The notes under the pieces are model-generated. The model was not told where the DNA came from and did no database searches. It saw only the letters and a program-made list of their open reading frames with translations. From VRUE01 sp963706605 (GTDB lineage: Bacteria; Actinomycetota; Thermoleophilia; Solirubrobacterales; 70-9), in contig OY970165.1 of NCBI GenBank assembly GCA_963706605.1, positions 186,001 through 250,000 on the forward strand: a stretch of 64,000 bases of DNA, written 5' to 3'. Below, one piece after another: positions 32,766 through 41,583 of the stretch. Made by a program: the position numbers and the translations under genes. Every line of letters begins with the position of its first letter. Position 1 is the stretch's first letter.

Positions 32766-33425
32766 GTGATAACAGTGCTCAATCCGGCTTTGCGGACAGC
32801 CAATCGCGACATAGGAGCCCGCATCTGGCGGCACCGAGAGTGGCGCCCACCTAACCGACGTGGCATCCTCGGCCGAGTGCGTCCCTACGAGGAACCGATC
32901 ATCACCTTCCGGATCATGCTTCGCGGTTACCGTGAGGCTGTCGATCGTTTCCGCATCGCGGCCGCAACGATGGACCCCGAGCCGGGGATCGTCGCTCTTT
33001 TCGAGTCCTTGAACTGGGCTGTGGCCTTGGACGAAAGATGTGGCAAGCACTGGGCCCCGGATGGCGTACCGCTCGGGTCAAAATGGCTCGAGCGATGGAG
33101 TGGTGACGTGGCCATCGCACGAGGTATCCGGTTCGCCAGGAACCGTGCCCATCATCAATGGGCTGAGGCGCTGATGCTGCACTTCGTAAACGTTCGTTCT
33201 GACGGCCCAAACCACGAATTCGAGTGGCGCTGGCGGCCAGCAGCCGAGCTCCCGCCGGCACCCCCGGAGCGAGCGGATCGCCGCGGTGAAAAAGCCTACG
33301 AGGAGCTGCTTGCAGGGCTTGCGGCCGAGACGACCCTGTCCTCCGTGGAGGCTCTTTACAGCGACCTCGCGAATCTGCTTGAGCCGCGCTTGGCGCGAAG
33401 CCGGGCTATCGAAGCGCTCTCATAG
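32766..33425 (+). CDS. Hypothetical protein of unknown function
   Basis: 219 residues if started at GTG 32766; a GTG at 32877 is an alternative. The core has IVALFESLNWAVALDERCG and ARGIRFARNRAHHQWAEAL, the latter with R-x-x-x-x-H-H as in helical nuclease-like proteins, but I recognise no family. It is the last gene before tRNA-Pro and follows the Fic-containing block in one direction. Confidence 0.5.
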   Translation: MITVLNPALRTANRDIGARIWRHREWRPPNRRGILGRVRPYEEPIITFRIMLRGYREAVDRFRIAAATMDPEPGIVALFESLNWAVALDERCGKHWAPDGVPLGSKWLERWSGDVAIARGIRFARNRAHHQWAEALMLHFVNVRSDGPNHEFEWRWRPAAELPPAPPERADRRGEKAYEELLAGLAAETTLSSVEALYSDLANLLEPRLARSRAIEALS

Positions 33426-33435
33426 GACTTGCTAA

Positions 33436-33509
33436 TCGGGGAGACAGGATTTGAACCTGCGACCGCTCGGCCCCCAGCCGAGTGCGCTACCAGACTGCGC
33501 CACTCCCCG
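33436..33509 (-). tRNA. tRNA-Pro (GGG)
   Basis: Cloverleaf on the minus strand with acceptor CGGGGAG/CTCCCCG, anticodon loop CTGGGGG (GGG) between CTCGG and CCGAG, and T-loop GTTCAAAT. The accessory block 29801-33425 ends 11 nt before its 3' side. Confidence 0.95.
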
Positions 33510-33647
33510 TGGCTGCTTCCTCATTTTGACGGATTCGGCCGGCGGCGGTGAATGACCTCTGACGCGGGGGGTCCATGCCGCCCCCGGAGCGCGTTTTCGG
33601 GCAAACTGTCCCGCGGTTGCGGATCGCGCGCAAAGCGACTCGCACGC

Positions 33648-33718
33648 GCGGCGGTAGCTCAACGGTAGAGCCTCAGCCTTCCAAGCTGATGACGCGAGTT
33701 CGATTCTCGTCCGCCGCT
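33648..33718 (+). tRNA. tRNA-Gly (UCC)
   Basis: 71-nt cloverleaf: acceptor GCGGCGG/CCGCCGC, D-arm GCTCAACGGTAGAGC, anticodon loop CTTCCAA (UCC), T-loop GTTCGATT. Flanked by short spacers on both sides. Confidence 0.95.
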
Positions 33719-33794
33719 TTGACGACGGTCGGCTCGTCCGATCGGCAGCGCAGGCCTACAGGCCCGCCCGCTCGTGCCGATATCCCATCGGTCG

Positions 33795-35003
33795 ATGGAT
33801 CGGAAGTCCGCAGCCCTCCGCGCACTCCCCCGCCTCCTTGCCGGGCTTGCGGTTCTCGCCGTCGCCGGGTGCGGGTCGAGCGACGGAGCGCAGGACAAGG
33901 GCACGCCGCTGGTCAGTTGGCCGCTGTTCGGCCGGGTCCCAGAGCGCACCCACTACCTGCCCGACGAAGGCCGCAACCTCGACCCGCCGCTGCGGGAAGC
34001 GTGGTCGATCAACACGCACGCGCTGATCGAGTTTCCGCCGGCGGTTGCCGGCGGCGTCGCCTACGTCGTCAACAAGTACGGCAACGCCCGGGCGGTGCGG
34101 CTGAGCGACCGCAAGACCCTCTGGGAACGGGTCGTCGACCGGCGCCTGTCCGGCCCGCCAACCGACGTCACGGCGCCCGTGTACCACCGGGGTCGCGCCT
34201 ACTTCGCCTACCTCAATGGCGATCTCGTCGCGCTCGACGCGACGACGGGGAAACAGGACTGGAAGCGCAACCTCCACGCCCACCTGGAATCCTCACCGCT
34301 GGCGGTCGGCGGCACCCTCTACCTCGGCGACGATGAAACCGACCTGGTCGCCCTCCGCGCCTCCGACGGCGCGATCCGCTGGCGGTTCAACTCGCCCGGC
34401 GCGATCAAAGCGAGTCCCAGCTACCACGACGGCCGCGTCTACGTCGCCGACTACCAGGCGGCGATGTTCTGCCTGGACGCGGGCAGCGGCAAGCTCCGCT
34501 GGCGGACCAACACGAGCAAGGTGCCGCCGTTCGGGGACGGGGGCTTCTACTCCTCGCCCGCCGTCGCCTTCGGCCGCGTCTACGCGGCGCGCGACGACGG
34601 CACCGTCTACGCCTTCGACGAAAAGACCGGCAAGGTCAGTTGGTTCTTCCCGACTCACAACTACATCTACGGCTCGCCCGCCGTCGCCCACGTCCCCGGC
34701 ACCCCGCCAAGCGTCTACATCGGCGGCTACGACGAGCATTTCTACGCACTCGACGCGCTCAGCGGCAAGCAGCGCTGGCGCTATGACGTCGGCGGGCCGG
34801 TTCCCGGAACCGCGGTCGTGATCGGCCACACCGTCTACACCTCGAGCTTCAAGACCCGCGAGGCGATCGGGATCGACGTCCGCACCCACCGCAAGACCTT
34901 CTCGCTGCGCCAGGCCGGCTATACGCCGGTTGTCTCCGACGGTCGCCGCCTCTTCGCGATCGGCTACTACGAGCTGATCGGCCTCGAACCGACGCGCCGC
35001 TGA
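33795..35003 (+). CDS. PQQ-binding-like beta-propeller lipoprotein
   Basis: 402 residues from ATG 33795. A signal with lipobox LAVAGC (Cys about 26) is followed by propeller blades with the recurring ALDATTGKQDW, ALRASDGAIRW, CLDAGSGKLRW, AFDEKTGKVSW and ALDALSGKQRW units. Extracellular, membrane-anchored. It could be a BamB-like scaffold or a quinoprotein; no catalytic residue is clear. Palindrome 35013-35062 follows its stop by 9 nt. Confidence 0.75.
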   Translation: MDRKSAALRALPRLLAGLAVLAVAGCGSSDGAQDKGTPLVSWPLFGRVPERTHYLPDEGRNLDPPLREAWSINTHALIEFPPAVAGGVAYVVNKYGNARAVRLSDRKTLWERVVDRRLSGPPTDVTAPVYHRGRAYFAYLNGDLVALDATTGKQDWKRNLHAHLESSPLAVGGTLYLGDDETDLVALRASDGAIRWRFNSPGAIKASPSYHDGRVYVADYQAAMFCLDAGSGKLRWRTNTSKVPPFGDGGFYSSPAVAFGRVYAARDDGTVYAFDEKTGKVSWFFPTHNYIYGSPAVAHVPGTPPSVYIGGYDEHFYALDALSGKQRWRYDVGGPVPGTAVVIGHTVYTSSFKTREAIGIDVRTHRKTFSLRQAGYTPVVSDGRRLFAIGYYELIGLEPTRR

Positions 35004-35012
35004 GCACCACGG

Positions 35013-35062
35013 GACGTGCCGGTGGAACGATGCCCTATATGACCCCAGAGCACCGGCACGTC
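35013..35062. repeat. Interspersed palindrome, GACGTGCCGGT-arm type
   Basis: GACGTGCCGGTG (35013-35024) and CACCGGCACGTC (35051-35062) are perfect 12-nt arms around 26 nt that contain GCCCTATAT. It begins 9 nt after the stop of the propeller gene. The same arm sequence is found in the perfect palindrome at 60354. Confidence 0.75.
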
Positions 35063-35103
35063 GGCGGGCGTCTCACATTTCGGCGCGGCCGGGCGTTGAT
35101 TGC

Positions 35104-35976
35104 ATGATGGAGCGCCGCGACCTCACCTTCCAGCTCGACGGAGACCGCTGCGCTGCCTGGCTCTACCCGGCGCGCAGCAATGCTGCGCCGGCGCCGATCA
35201 TCGTCATGGGGCACGGCCTCTCCGGGACGCGCCGCGACGGCCTCGGGCCCTTCGCCGAGCGCTTCGCGGAGGCCGGCGTCACCGCGCTCGTCTTCGACCA
35301 CCGCGGCTTCGGCGACAGCGGCGGCGAGCCGGACCTCTTCCACCCCGCCCGCCAGCTCGACGATTGGCGCGCGGCGATCGCGTTCGCCCGCTCGCTGCCC
35401 GGCACCGACCCCGAGCGGGTGGCGACCTTCGGTTCCTCGATGGGCGGCGGCAACTCGCTGGCCGCCGCCGCGGACGATCGGCGGGTGGCCGCCGCGGTCA
35501 GCCAGGTCCCGTTTCTCGACACCCTGCGACAGGCTCACCGACCGCCGCCGCGGGTGATGGCGCAAGCGGCCCTTGCCGTCGCCCTGGGTCGCCACCTGCC
35601 GGCCGTCGGGCAACCGGACGAGGCCGCCCTGATCAACTCCCCCGGCGGCGAGGCAGGGTGGCGCCATGTGGTCGCGATCGGCGAGGACTCACGCTGGCGG
35701 AACCGAGCGTCGACCCGCTGGCTGCTCGGCCGCCCGTATCGGCCAGCGCGCCACGCCGCGACCCTGCACTGCCCCTGGCTGGTCTGCGTCGGCGAGGCGG
35801 ACCGCGTCGCCAGGCCGGGTCCTGCGATCGACGCCGCGCGTCGCGCCCCGTTCGGCGAGCTGCGCACCTACCCCGGCGTCGACCACTTCGACATCTACGA
35901 CGGGCCGGAGCACGAGGCGGTCGTCGCTGACGAGGTCGCCTTTCTGCGCCGGCACCTGCAACCGACAGCGAGCTGA
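35104..35976 (+). CDS. Alpha/beta hydrolase (dienelactone/peptidase-like)
   Basis: 290 residues. MGHGLSGTR, FDHRGFGDSGG, FGSSMGGGNS (nucleophile Ser), GEADRVA (Asp) and VDHFDIYD (His) give a triad. Similar to the acetyl xylan/serine aminopeptidase-type hydrolases. It stops 1 nt before the convergent carboxyltransferase end. Confidence 0.83.
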   Translation: MMERRDLTFQLDGDRCAAWLYPARSNAAPAPIIVMGHGLSGTRRDGLGPFAERFAEAGVTALVFDHRGFGDSGGEPDLFHPARQLDDWRAAIAFARSLPGTDPERVATFGSSMGGGNSLAAAADDRRVAAAVSQVPFLDTLRQAHRPPPRVMAQAALAVALGRHLPAVGQPDEAALINSPGGEAGWRHVVAIGEDSRWRNRASTRWLLGRPYRPARHAATLHCPWLVCVGEADRVARPGPAIDAARRAPFGELRTYPGVDHFDIYDGPEHEAVVADEVAFLRRHLQPTAS

Positions 35977-35977
35977 G

Positions 35978-37558
35978 CTACCAAGCGTCGACGAAGCGGC
36001 GAGCGGGACCCGGATCGGCCCGCGGCGCCGCGGCACCCAGGGTCGAGGCGATCAGCGAGCGGGTCTGCGCCGGGTCGACCACGTCGTCGAGCTCGAAGAG
36101 CATGGCGGCGTTGAGCGCCTTCGCGTTGCGCTCCGCCGCCGCGGTGAGGTCGCGCACCCGCTGCGCCCGCTCCTCCTCGTCCTCGATCGCGTCGAGCTCC
36201 TTGCGCAGCGCCAACTTCACCGCGCCCTCCAGCCCCATCGGCCCGAGGTGCGCGGTCGGCCAGGCGACGGTCAGCAGCGGCTCGTGCAGGCTGCCCCCCA
36301 CCATCGCCTGCGCGCCGAGCCCGTAGCCGCGGCGCAGGATGACCGCGACGAGGGGCACGCGGAGCGCCGCGCCGGCGAGCAGCAGCCGCGAGGCGTGGCG
36401 CACGAGGCCGGTCGCCTCGGCCTCGGGGCCGACCATCATCCCGGGCGTGTCGACGAGGGAGACGACCGGCAGGCCGAACGAGTCGCAGAGCTGCATGAAG
36501 CGGGCGGCCTTGTCAGCGGCGTCGCTGGTGATCGCGCCGGCCATGTGACGGGTGTCGTTGGCGATGAAGCCGACGGCGCGCCCCTCGACGCGGCCCAGCG
36601 CCGTCACCATCTCCGGGGCAAAGCGCTCGCGCAGGAAGGTGACCGACCCCTGGTCGGCGAGCGTCTCGATCACAGGCTGGACCGGATAGGCGCGCCGCTC
36701 ACGCTCTGGCACAAGGTCGCGGAGCAGGCCCTGGTCGGGCTCGGGGCCTGGCGGGGTCGAACCCTGGAAGTAAGCGAGCAGCCGCTTCGCGCTTTCGGTG
36801 GCGGCCTCCTCGTCGGCGACGGCGAGGTCGACCACCCCGTTGCGCTCCTGCATCTCCAGCGGGCCGACCTCGTCGGGATCGACCTTGCCCAGCCCACCGC
36901 CCTCGATCATCGCCGGCCCACCCATGCCGAGCGAGATGTTCTCCGTCGCCACGATCAGGTCCGAGCAGCCGGCGAGCACCGCGTTGCCGGCGAAGCAGCG
37001 CCCCGCCACCACGGCGACGCGCGGCACCAGACCCGAGAGGCGGGCCCAGAGCGCGAAGGCGCGCGTGTCGAGGGCGGAGACGACCGGGTAGTCGGTGTCG
37101 CCCGGCCGGCCACCACCGCCCTCCGCGAAGAGGACGGCCGGCAGACGCATCCGCTCGATCAGCTCGAAGAGCCGGTCCTTCTTGCGGTGGCCAAGCGCCC
37201 CCTGCGTCCCCGCCAGCACGGTGTAGTCGTAGGAGAGGACCGCGCAGGCGCTGTCCGCGCCGAAGAGATCGCCGTTGATCCGTGCCGTCCCCCCCACCAA
37301 ACCGTCGGCCGGCGTCCGCGCGATCAGATCGTCAACCTCGCGACGACCGCGCTGGGCGGCGATCGCAAAGCGGCCGTACTCGACGAAGGACCCGGGATCG
37401 ACGAGGTCGGCGATGTTCTCGCGGGCGGTCCGCCCGCCTCCCTCATGGCGCCGCCGCACCGCATCGGGCCGCGCCTCGTCCTCCGTCAGCGCAGCCCGCC
37501 GCCGCAGCTCCGCCAGATCGTCCCGCTCCTCGCTCTCGCGTCGCTCCTCCTCCGGCAC
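35978..37558 (-). CDS. Acyl-CoA carboxylase carboxyltransferase (beta) subunit
   Basis: 526 residues of the crotonase-like carboxyltransferase type: an N-domain (AGGRCFAGNAVLAG-type oxyanion loop; VAGRCFAGNA) and C-domain (GAITSDAADKAARFMQLCDSFGLPVVSLVDTPGMM; RRGYGLGAQAM). It should carboxylate an acyl-CoA using a biotin carrier subunit encoded elsewhere. Its sequence differs from the second beta subunit at 53712, so the two probably have different acyl-CoA substrates. Confidence 0.85.
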   Translation of the reverse strand: MPEEERRESEERDDLAELRRRAALTEDEARPDAVRRRHEGGGRTARENIADLVDPGSFVEYGRFAIAAQRGRREVDDLIARTPADGLVGGTARINGDLFGADSACAVLSYDYTVLAGTQGALGHRKKDRLFELIERMRLPAVLFAEGGGGRPGDTDYPVVSALDTRAFALWARLSGLVPRVAVVAGRCFAGNAVLAGCSDLIVATENISLGMGGPAMIEGGGLGKVDPDEVGPLEMQERNGVVDLAVADEEAATESAKRLLAYFQGSTPPGPEPDQGLLRDLVPERERRAYPVQPVIETLADQGSVTFLRERFAPEMVTALGRVEGRAVGFIANDTRHMAGAITSDAADKAARFMQLCDSFGLPVVSLVDTPGMMVGPEAEATGLVRHASRLLLAGAALRVPLVAVILRRGYGLGAQAMVGGSLHEPLLTVAWPTAHLGPMGLEGAVKLALRKELDAIEDEEERAQRVRDLTAAAERNAKALNAAMLFELDDVVDPAQTRSLIASTLGAAAPRADPGPARRFVDAW

Positions 37559-37592
37559 CCGCGGGATGTTCCCAGACCGCCGGCCGGGGAGC

Positions 37593-38489
37593 TCAGGTCG
37601 GGATCTCGCTGCCGGACGAGGAAAACCGGTGTTCGCGCGGGCTGCGCTGATCGTCTGGGGTGTCGGCGCCGGTCGCGGCCAGGAACCAGACGAAGGCGGC
37701 GATCATCGCCGCCAGCACGAAGCTGACCAGGCCGGTGCCGATCGCGAGGCCGCCCCGTGCCGAGGAGACCGCCAGCCAGTCGGCGAAGGAAGCGCCGAGC
37801 GGCCTGGTCACCACGTAGGCGAACCAGAAGGCCAGGATCGAGTTCATGCCGAAGCGGAAGTAGCCGATCGCGGGCACCGCGATGATCGCGGCGAAAAGCA
37901 AGCCGGAGGCGAAGAAGCCGAGGCCGAAGGTAACGGCGGTCAGGTCGCCGGCGGCGGTGCCGAGGGCGAAGGTCGCCAACACCGCCGCCCAGTAGAAGAG
38001 CTCACGCCGCTCGGTCGTGATGCTGTGGATCGAGAGGGTTCCCTCCATGCGGTACCACGTCCTGAAGACCACCGCGAGGACAATCGCGTAGAAGACCGTC
38101 GAGGCGATGTAGGGAACACCGAGGCCGACGTGGAGGACGTCGGCGCACATCGTGCCGAAGACCCCGACCATCGCCACCGCCAGCCAGTAGCGCCAGGGGA
38201 CGTAGCGATCGCTGGAGAACTGCAGGTAGAGCGCGACGACGAAGGCGATACCGCCGAGAACGACGGCGATCTCCGGCACGAGCTTGTGGACGAGGAAGTC
38301 CGACGTCGACTCCCCCATTCCCGTCGTCAGCGCCTTGACGATCCAGAAGAAGGCCGTCACTTCAGGCACCTTCGAGTAGTGCTTCCGGGTCCCACCGGAG
38401 CGGAATTGCCGAACCCTCATTCCCTCGCGCAGAGGAACGTCGGTGGCGGCGCGGGTATCGGGCTGGGAATCCAAGGGCGGCTGGGGCAA
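37593..38489 (-). CDS. DUF347-repeat membrane protein (COG4705)
   Basis: 298 residues with about eight helices arranged as repeated DUF347 units: KVPEVTAFFWIVKALTTGMGE, FALGTAAGD and VTRPLGASFADWL are hallmarks. An uncharacterised integral membrane family. It is the second paralogue in this module, after 41584-42840. An AGATGAGA box lies 38 nt upstream of its start (38527-38534). Confidence 0.85.
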   Translation of the reverse strand: MPQPPLDSQPDTRAATDVPLREGMRVRQFRSGGTRKHYSKVPEVTAFFWIVKALTTGMGESTSDFLVHKLVPEIAVVLGGIAFVVALYLQFSSDRYVPWRYWLAVAMVGVFGTMCADVLHVGLGVPYIASTVFYAIVLAVVFRTWYRMEGTLSIHSITTERRELFYWAAVLATFALGTAAGDLTAVTFGLGFFASGLLFAAIIAVPAIGYFRFGMNSILAFWFAYVVTRPLGASFADWLAVSSARGGLAIGTGLVSFVLAAMIAAFVWFLAATGADTPDDQRSPREHRFSSSGSEIPT

Positions 38490-38526
38490 CGAGCGCGCGG
38501 CAGGCTAGGCCGAGAGCCTAAATCGG

Positions 38527-38534
38527 AGATGAGA
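38527..38534 (-). promoter_or_regulatory. AGATGAGA box upstream of second DUF347 gene
   Basis: AGATGAGA on the plus strand, TCTCATCT in the direction of transcription, 38 nt upstream of the 38489 start. One of four copies in this module, listed at 39425, 41517 and 42874. The putative half-site 11 bp away is poorly conserved here. Confidence 0.5.
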
Positions 38535-38536
38535 GC

Positions 38537-39415
38537 TCAAAGGGCGAAGGCGACGGTGAAGATCAGGCCGGCGACGATGCAGTAGATGCCGAACGGCGTC
38601 AGGCGGTTGGTCTGGAAAAACCGCAGCAGGAACTTGACCGCGATGTAGGTGGTCAGGGCGGCGGCAAGAGCGCCGACCAGAGCCTGACCGCGGACGCCGT
38701 CGCCGGCGGAACCGAGCAGCTCGGGCAGCTTGAGGACCCCCGCGGCGCCGATGATCGGGGTCGCCAACAGGAAGGCAAAGCGGGCGGCGTCCTCGTTGGA
38801 GAGACCGACGATCAGGCCGCCACCCATGGTGATCCCCGAGCGCGAGATGCCCGGGATCAGCGCCGCCGCCTGTGCGGTGCCGATCGCCGCCGCCTGGCGA
38901 AAGCTCATCCTGGCGATACGGGGGTCGGAGTCGCCCTCGCCGTCGCCGCGGGTTGGCCTGTTGCGGCGCAGGCTCTCGAAGGCAAGCAGGAGGATGCCGT
39001 TCAGGACGAGGAAGATCGCCGCGGCCTCGGGCGAGGCGAAAACGGTTCGCAGCGAGTGCTCCAGCAGCAAACCGAGGATGCCCGCCGGGACGGTGCCGAT
39101 CACCAGCAGCCAACCGAGCCGAGCGTCACTGTCGCCGTCCTCGATGCGGCGAGCGCGAAGCGAGCGCCGTAGGCCGGAGAGGATCCGCTTCCAGTCTTCG
39201 AGGAAGAAGAAAAAGAGGACCAGCGCCGTGGCGCAATGGGTTGCCACCAGGAAGGCGAGGAAGTAGTCGTCGTTCTGATGGATGTTCCAACCGAACGCCT
39301 TGGGGATGATCACGGCGTGCCCAAGGCTGGAGATCGGGAAGGGCTCGGCAAATCCCTGAATCAGACCGAGGACGATGGCTTGGAAGTAGGAGATCGGGTG
39401 CACGGCGCCGATCAT
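38537..39415 (-). CDS. uppP: Undecaprenyl-diphosphatase UppP (BacA)
   Basis: 292 residues. AEPFPISSLGHAVII matches the E-x-x-P-(I/V)-S-S-x-G-H signature, with F in place of the usual L in ExLPVSS, and IPGISRSGIT is the second signature. About eight helices, membrane-bound; it recycles undecaprenyl pyrophosphate for wall synthesis and can give bacitracin resistance. The ATG overlaps the stop of the sensor kinase (ATGA), and an AGATGAGA box inside the kinase gene lies 21 nt before its start. Confidence 0.92.
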   Translation of the reverse strand: MIGAVHPISYFQAIVLGLIQGFAEPFPISSLGHAVIIPKAFGWNIHQNDDYFLAFLVATHCATALVLFFFFLEDWKRILSGLRRSLRARRIEDGDSDARLGWLLVIGTVPAGILGLLLEHSLRTVFASPEAAAIFLVLNGILLLAFESLRRNRPTRGDGEGDSDPRIARMSFRQAAAIGTAQAAALIPGISRSGITMGGGLIVGLSNEDAARFAFLLATPIIGAAGVLKLPELLGSAGDGVRGQALVGALAAALTTYIAVKFLLRFFQTNRLTPFGIYCIVAGLIFTVAFAL

Positions 39416-40770
39416 TTGCGCCTTTCATTAACGCCAGATGAGAATTGGCGGGAAACCGAAGGCAGGGTCAGCCATACGTCGGCGCCTCCCCCTTCGCGGT
39501 TTGCCGCCCGCGCCTCCCCTCCGTGGGCGCGGGCTACGGTGCGAACGATCGAGAGGCCGAGGCCGCTGCCGCCGGCGCGCCGGCTCGAGGGAGCCCGACT
39601 GAAACGCTCGAAGGCCTGGGCGAGGAACTCCGGCGGGAAGCCGCTGCCGCCGTCCAGCACGTGGACCTCGACGGCCTGATCGTCAATACGGGTCCGCAGC
39701 TCGATCGTCCCCGCGCCGTAGCGCAACGCGTTGTCGACCATGCTGCCGATCGCCTGGTCGAGCCGCAGACCGTCGGCATCGAGCATGGGCGCGTGCGCCG
39801 CGTCGACCTCGATCGACCTCCCTTCTTCACCGGCGCGACGCGCGAACCGCCGCGCGACGCCTTCGTAGACCTCCGCCAGCCGCACCCGGCGCAGCCGCAG
39901 GGGAAGGTCTCCCCGCTCGGTCTGGGCGATCGTCAGGAGGTCTTCTGAGAGCTGGGTCAGGCGGTCCGTCTCCTCGGCGGCCGAGGCCAACGCGGCGTGC
40001 AGCTCCTGCGGCGAGCGCCCCTTCGCGAGGGCAAGCTCCAACTCGGTCCGCAGGATGGCGAGCGGGGTCCGCAGCTCGTGGCTGGCATCGGCGACGAAGC
40101 TGCGCTCATGCTCCAGCGCCTCGCCCAACCGTTCGAGCATTTCGTTCAGCGTCGTGCCCAGCCTGGCGATCTCGTCTCCGCTGGCCGGAACGGGCAGGCG
40201 CTTGTCCGGCCGCGCAGCTGAGATCTCCGCTGCCTGGGAGCGCATCGCATCGACCGGCCGCAGCGCCGCGGCGGCAACCCAGTAGGCGGCGAAGGACGCG
40301 AGAAGCAGGGCGACGGGGCCGCCAAGGAAGAGAAGCTGTGCGAGATCCTTGAGCGCCTCTTCGCGGGCCTCGGTTGAGGTGCCCACCACGACGACCTGCT
40401 TCGCTCCCCGCTCGCTGATCGGGACCGCGAGCAGCCGTGAGTCCTCTTCCAATCCCGGCAGCGAACCACGGTTGAGGGTGATCGGCCCACGCAGGGCCCG
40501 GTGCAGCTCTTCGGGGGTGAGCAGGACGTGGGCGCCGATCGCGGCAGAAGAGTCCGCCACGCGACCGGAGGAGTCGAGAACCTGGGCGAAGCTCTCCCCC
40601 CGCCCGACCAGGTTGCTTCGACCTTCCCGCAAGCCGGAATCGGCCTCCCTGACCAAGGCGGCGACGTCACCCGCCCGCGAGTGCAGGCCGGAGTTGATCG
40701 TCGCGTCGAGCTCGGAGGAAAAGCGCAGATATATGAAGACGCCGGTGGCGCCCAGGACCAGCGCCATCAC
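39412..40770 (-). CDS. Sensor histidine kinase (HAMP, HisKA, HATPase)
   Basis: 452 residues if started at ATG 40770 (GTG at 40773). Two membrane helices (near residues 1-15 and 145-165) flank an extracellular sensor of about 130 residues. HAMP precedes the phosphorylated His in FVADASHELRTP (H about 233). N-box DNALRY, G1 DGGSGFPPE and G2 GGSGLGLSI make a complete ATPase. The first helix seems cut at 40770; in-frame sequence upstream (RLRVTFVFVAV) would extend it to a CTG at 40818 that overlaps the response-regulator stop. Coupled to uppP by ATGA. Confidence 0.88.
   Translation of the reverse strand: MMALVLGATGVFIYLRFSSELDATINSGLHSRAGDVAALVREADSGLREGRSNLVGRGESFAQVLDSSGRVADSSAAIGAHVLLTPEELHRALRGPITLNRGSLPGLEEDSRLLAVPISERGAKQVVVVGTSTEAREEALKDLAQLLFLGGPVALLLASFAAYWVAAAALRPVDAMRSQAAEISAARPDKRLPVPASGDEIARLGTTLNEMLERLGEALEHERSFVADASHELRTPLAILRTELELALAKGRSPQELHAALASAAEETDRLTQLSEDLLTIAQTERGDLPLRLRRVRLAEVYEGVARRFARRAGEEGRSIEVDAAHAPMLDADGLRLDQAIGSMVDNALRYGAGTIELRTRIDDQAVEVHVLDGGSGFPPEFLAQAFERFSRAPSSRRAGGSGLGLSIVRTVARAHGGEARAANREGGGADVWLTLPSVSRQFSSGVNERRK
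39425..39445 (-). promoter_or_regulatory. Response-regulator box upstream of uppP, inside the kinase gene
   Basis: TCATTA (39425-39430) and AGATGA (39436-39441) are spaced 11 bp apart on the plus strand. The 16-nt AACGCCAGATGAGAAT (39430-39445) is identical to 41522-41537 upstream of the response regulator. Lies in the last codons of the sensor kinase, so it would drive uppP independently. Confidence 0.6.
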
Positions 40771-40814
40771 AGCGACGAAGACAAACGTGACTCGGAGGCG
40801 GATCGAGAGGTGGC

Positions 40815-41495
40815 TCAGCGGCCCCCATCCTTTCGCAATCGGTAGCCCGCCCCGCGGATGGTCTCGATCGACCTCATCCCGAAGGGCACGTCGATCTTGC
40901 GGCGCAGGTAGCGGACGTAGACCTCGATCACGTTCGATCGGTGCTCGAAGTCGTACTCCCAGGCCTGGTCAAGCAACTGCGTCCGGGTCAACACGTGGCC
41001 GGGACTGCGCATGAACGTCTCAAGCAGGATGAACTCCTTGGCCGAGAGCTCGATCTCGGTCCCACCGCGCCAGACCTGGCGAGTGGCGGGATCGAGCCGG
41101 AGGTCGCCGACCTCGATGACCGAGGGACGCTCGGCCTGGCCGCGCCGCGCCAGCGCCCGCAGCCGCGCCAGCAGCTCAGCGAAGGAGAAGGGCTTGGTCA
41201 GGTAGTCGTCGGCGCCGCCGTCGAGACCGGCGACCCGATCCTCCAGCGCCCCGCGGGCGGTCAGCAGCAGGACCGGTGCCCAGTTGCCCTCGACGCGAAG
41301 CTGACGGCAGGTTTCAAAGCCGTCGATCCCCGGCAGAGCCACGTCGAGGACGATCGCGTCATAGGAGGACGAACGCGCCATGGCGATCGCATCCTCCCCC
41401 GTGCCGGCGACGTCAACGGTCAGGCCCTGCTCCTTCAGGCCGCGCCGGATCAGCGCCGCCATCTTCACCTCATCCTCTGCAACCAGCACGTTCAT
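40815..41495 (-). CDS. OmpR-family response regulator
   Basis: 226 residues from the ATG at 41495. A receiver domain has AEDE (acidic pocket), AIVLDVALPGIDG (phosphoacceptor Asp about 45), LLTAR and TKPF (Lys). The winged-helix DNA-binding domain includes SAKEFILLETFMRSPGHVLTRTQLLDQAW and EVYVRYLRRKID. It pairs with the kinase immediately downstream. Direct repeats with 11-bp spacing before its own start suggest autoregulation. Confidence 0.92.
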   Translation of the reverse strand: MNVLVAEDEVKMAALIRRGLKEQGLTVDVAGTGEDAIAMARSSSYDAIVLDVALPGIDGFETCRQLRVEGNWAPVLLLTARGALEDRVAGLDGGADDYLTKPFSFAELLARLRALARRGQAERPSVIEVGDLRLDPATRQVWRGGTEIELSAKEFILLETFMRSPGHVLTRTQLLDQAWEYDFEHRSNVIEVYVRYLRRKIDVPFGMRSIETIRGAGYRLRKDGGR

Positions 41496-41516
41496 CGACC
41501 ACAACGTTCCCAAAGA

Positions 41517-41537
41517 AGATGAACGCCAGATGAGAAT
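41517..41537 (-). promoter_or_regulatory. 11-bp-spaced AGATGA direct repeat before the response-regulator gene
   Basis: AGATGA at 41517-41522 and again at 41528-41533 are exact copies 11 bp apart, the spacing used by OmpR/PhoB-type regulators. AACGCCAGATGAGAAT at 41522-41537 is repeated upstream of uppP. About 33 nt before the 41495 start. Confidence 0.65.
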
Positions 41538-41583
41538 GCCGGCTTTCGTCCGGAGCTGAGAACTCCCTCCGCAGCTAAGTAGG

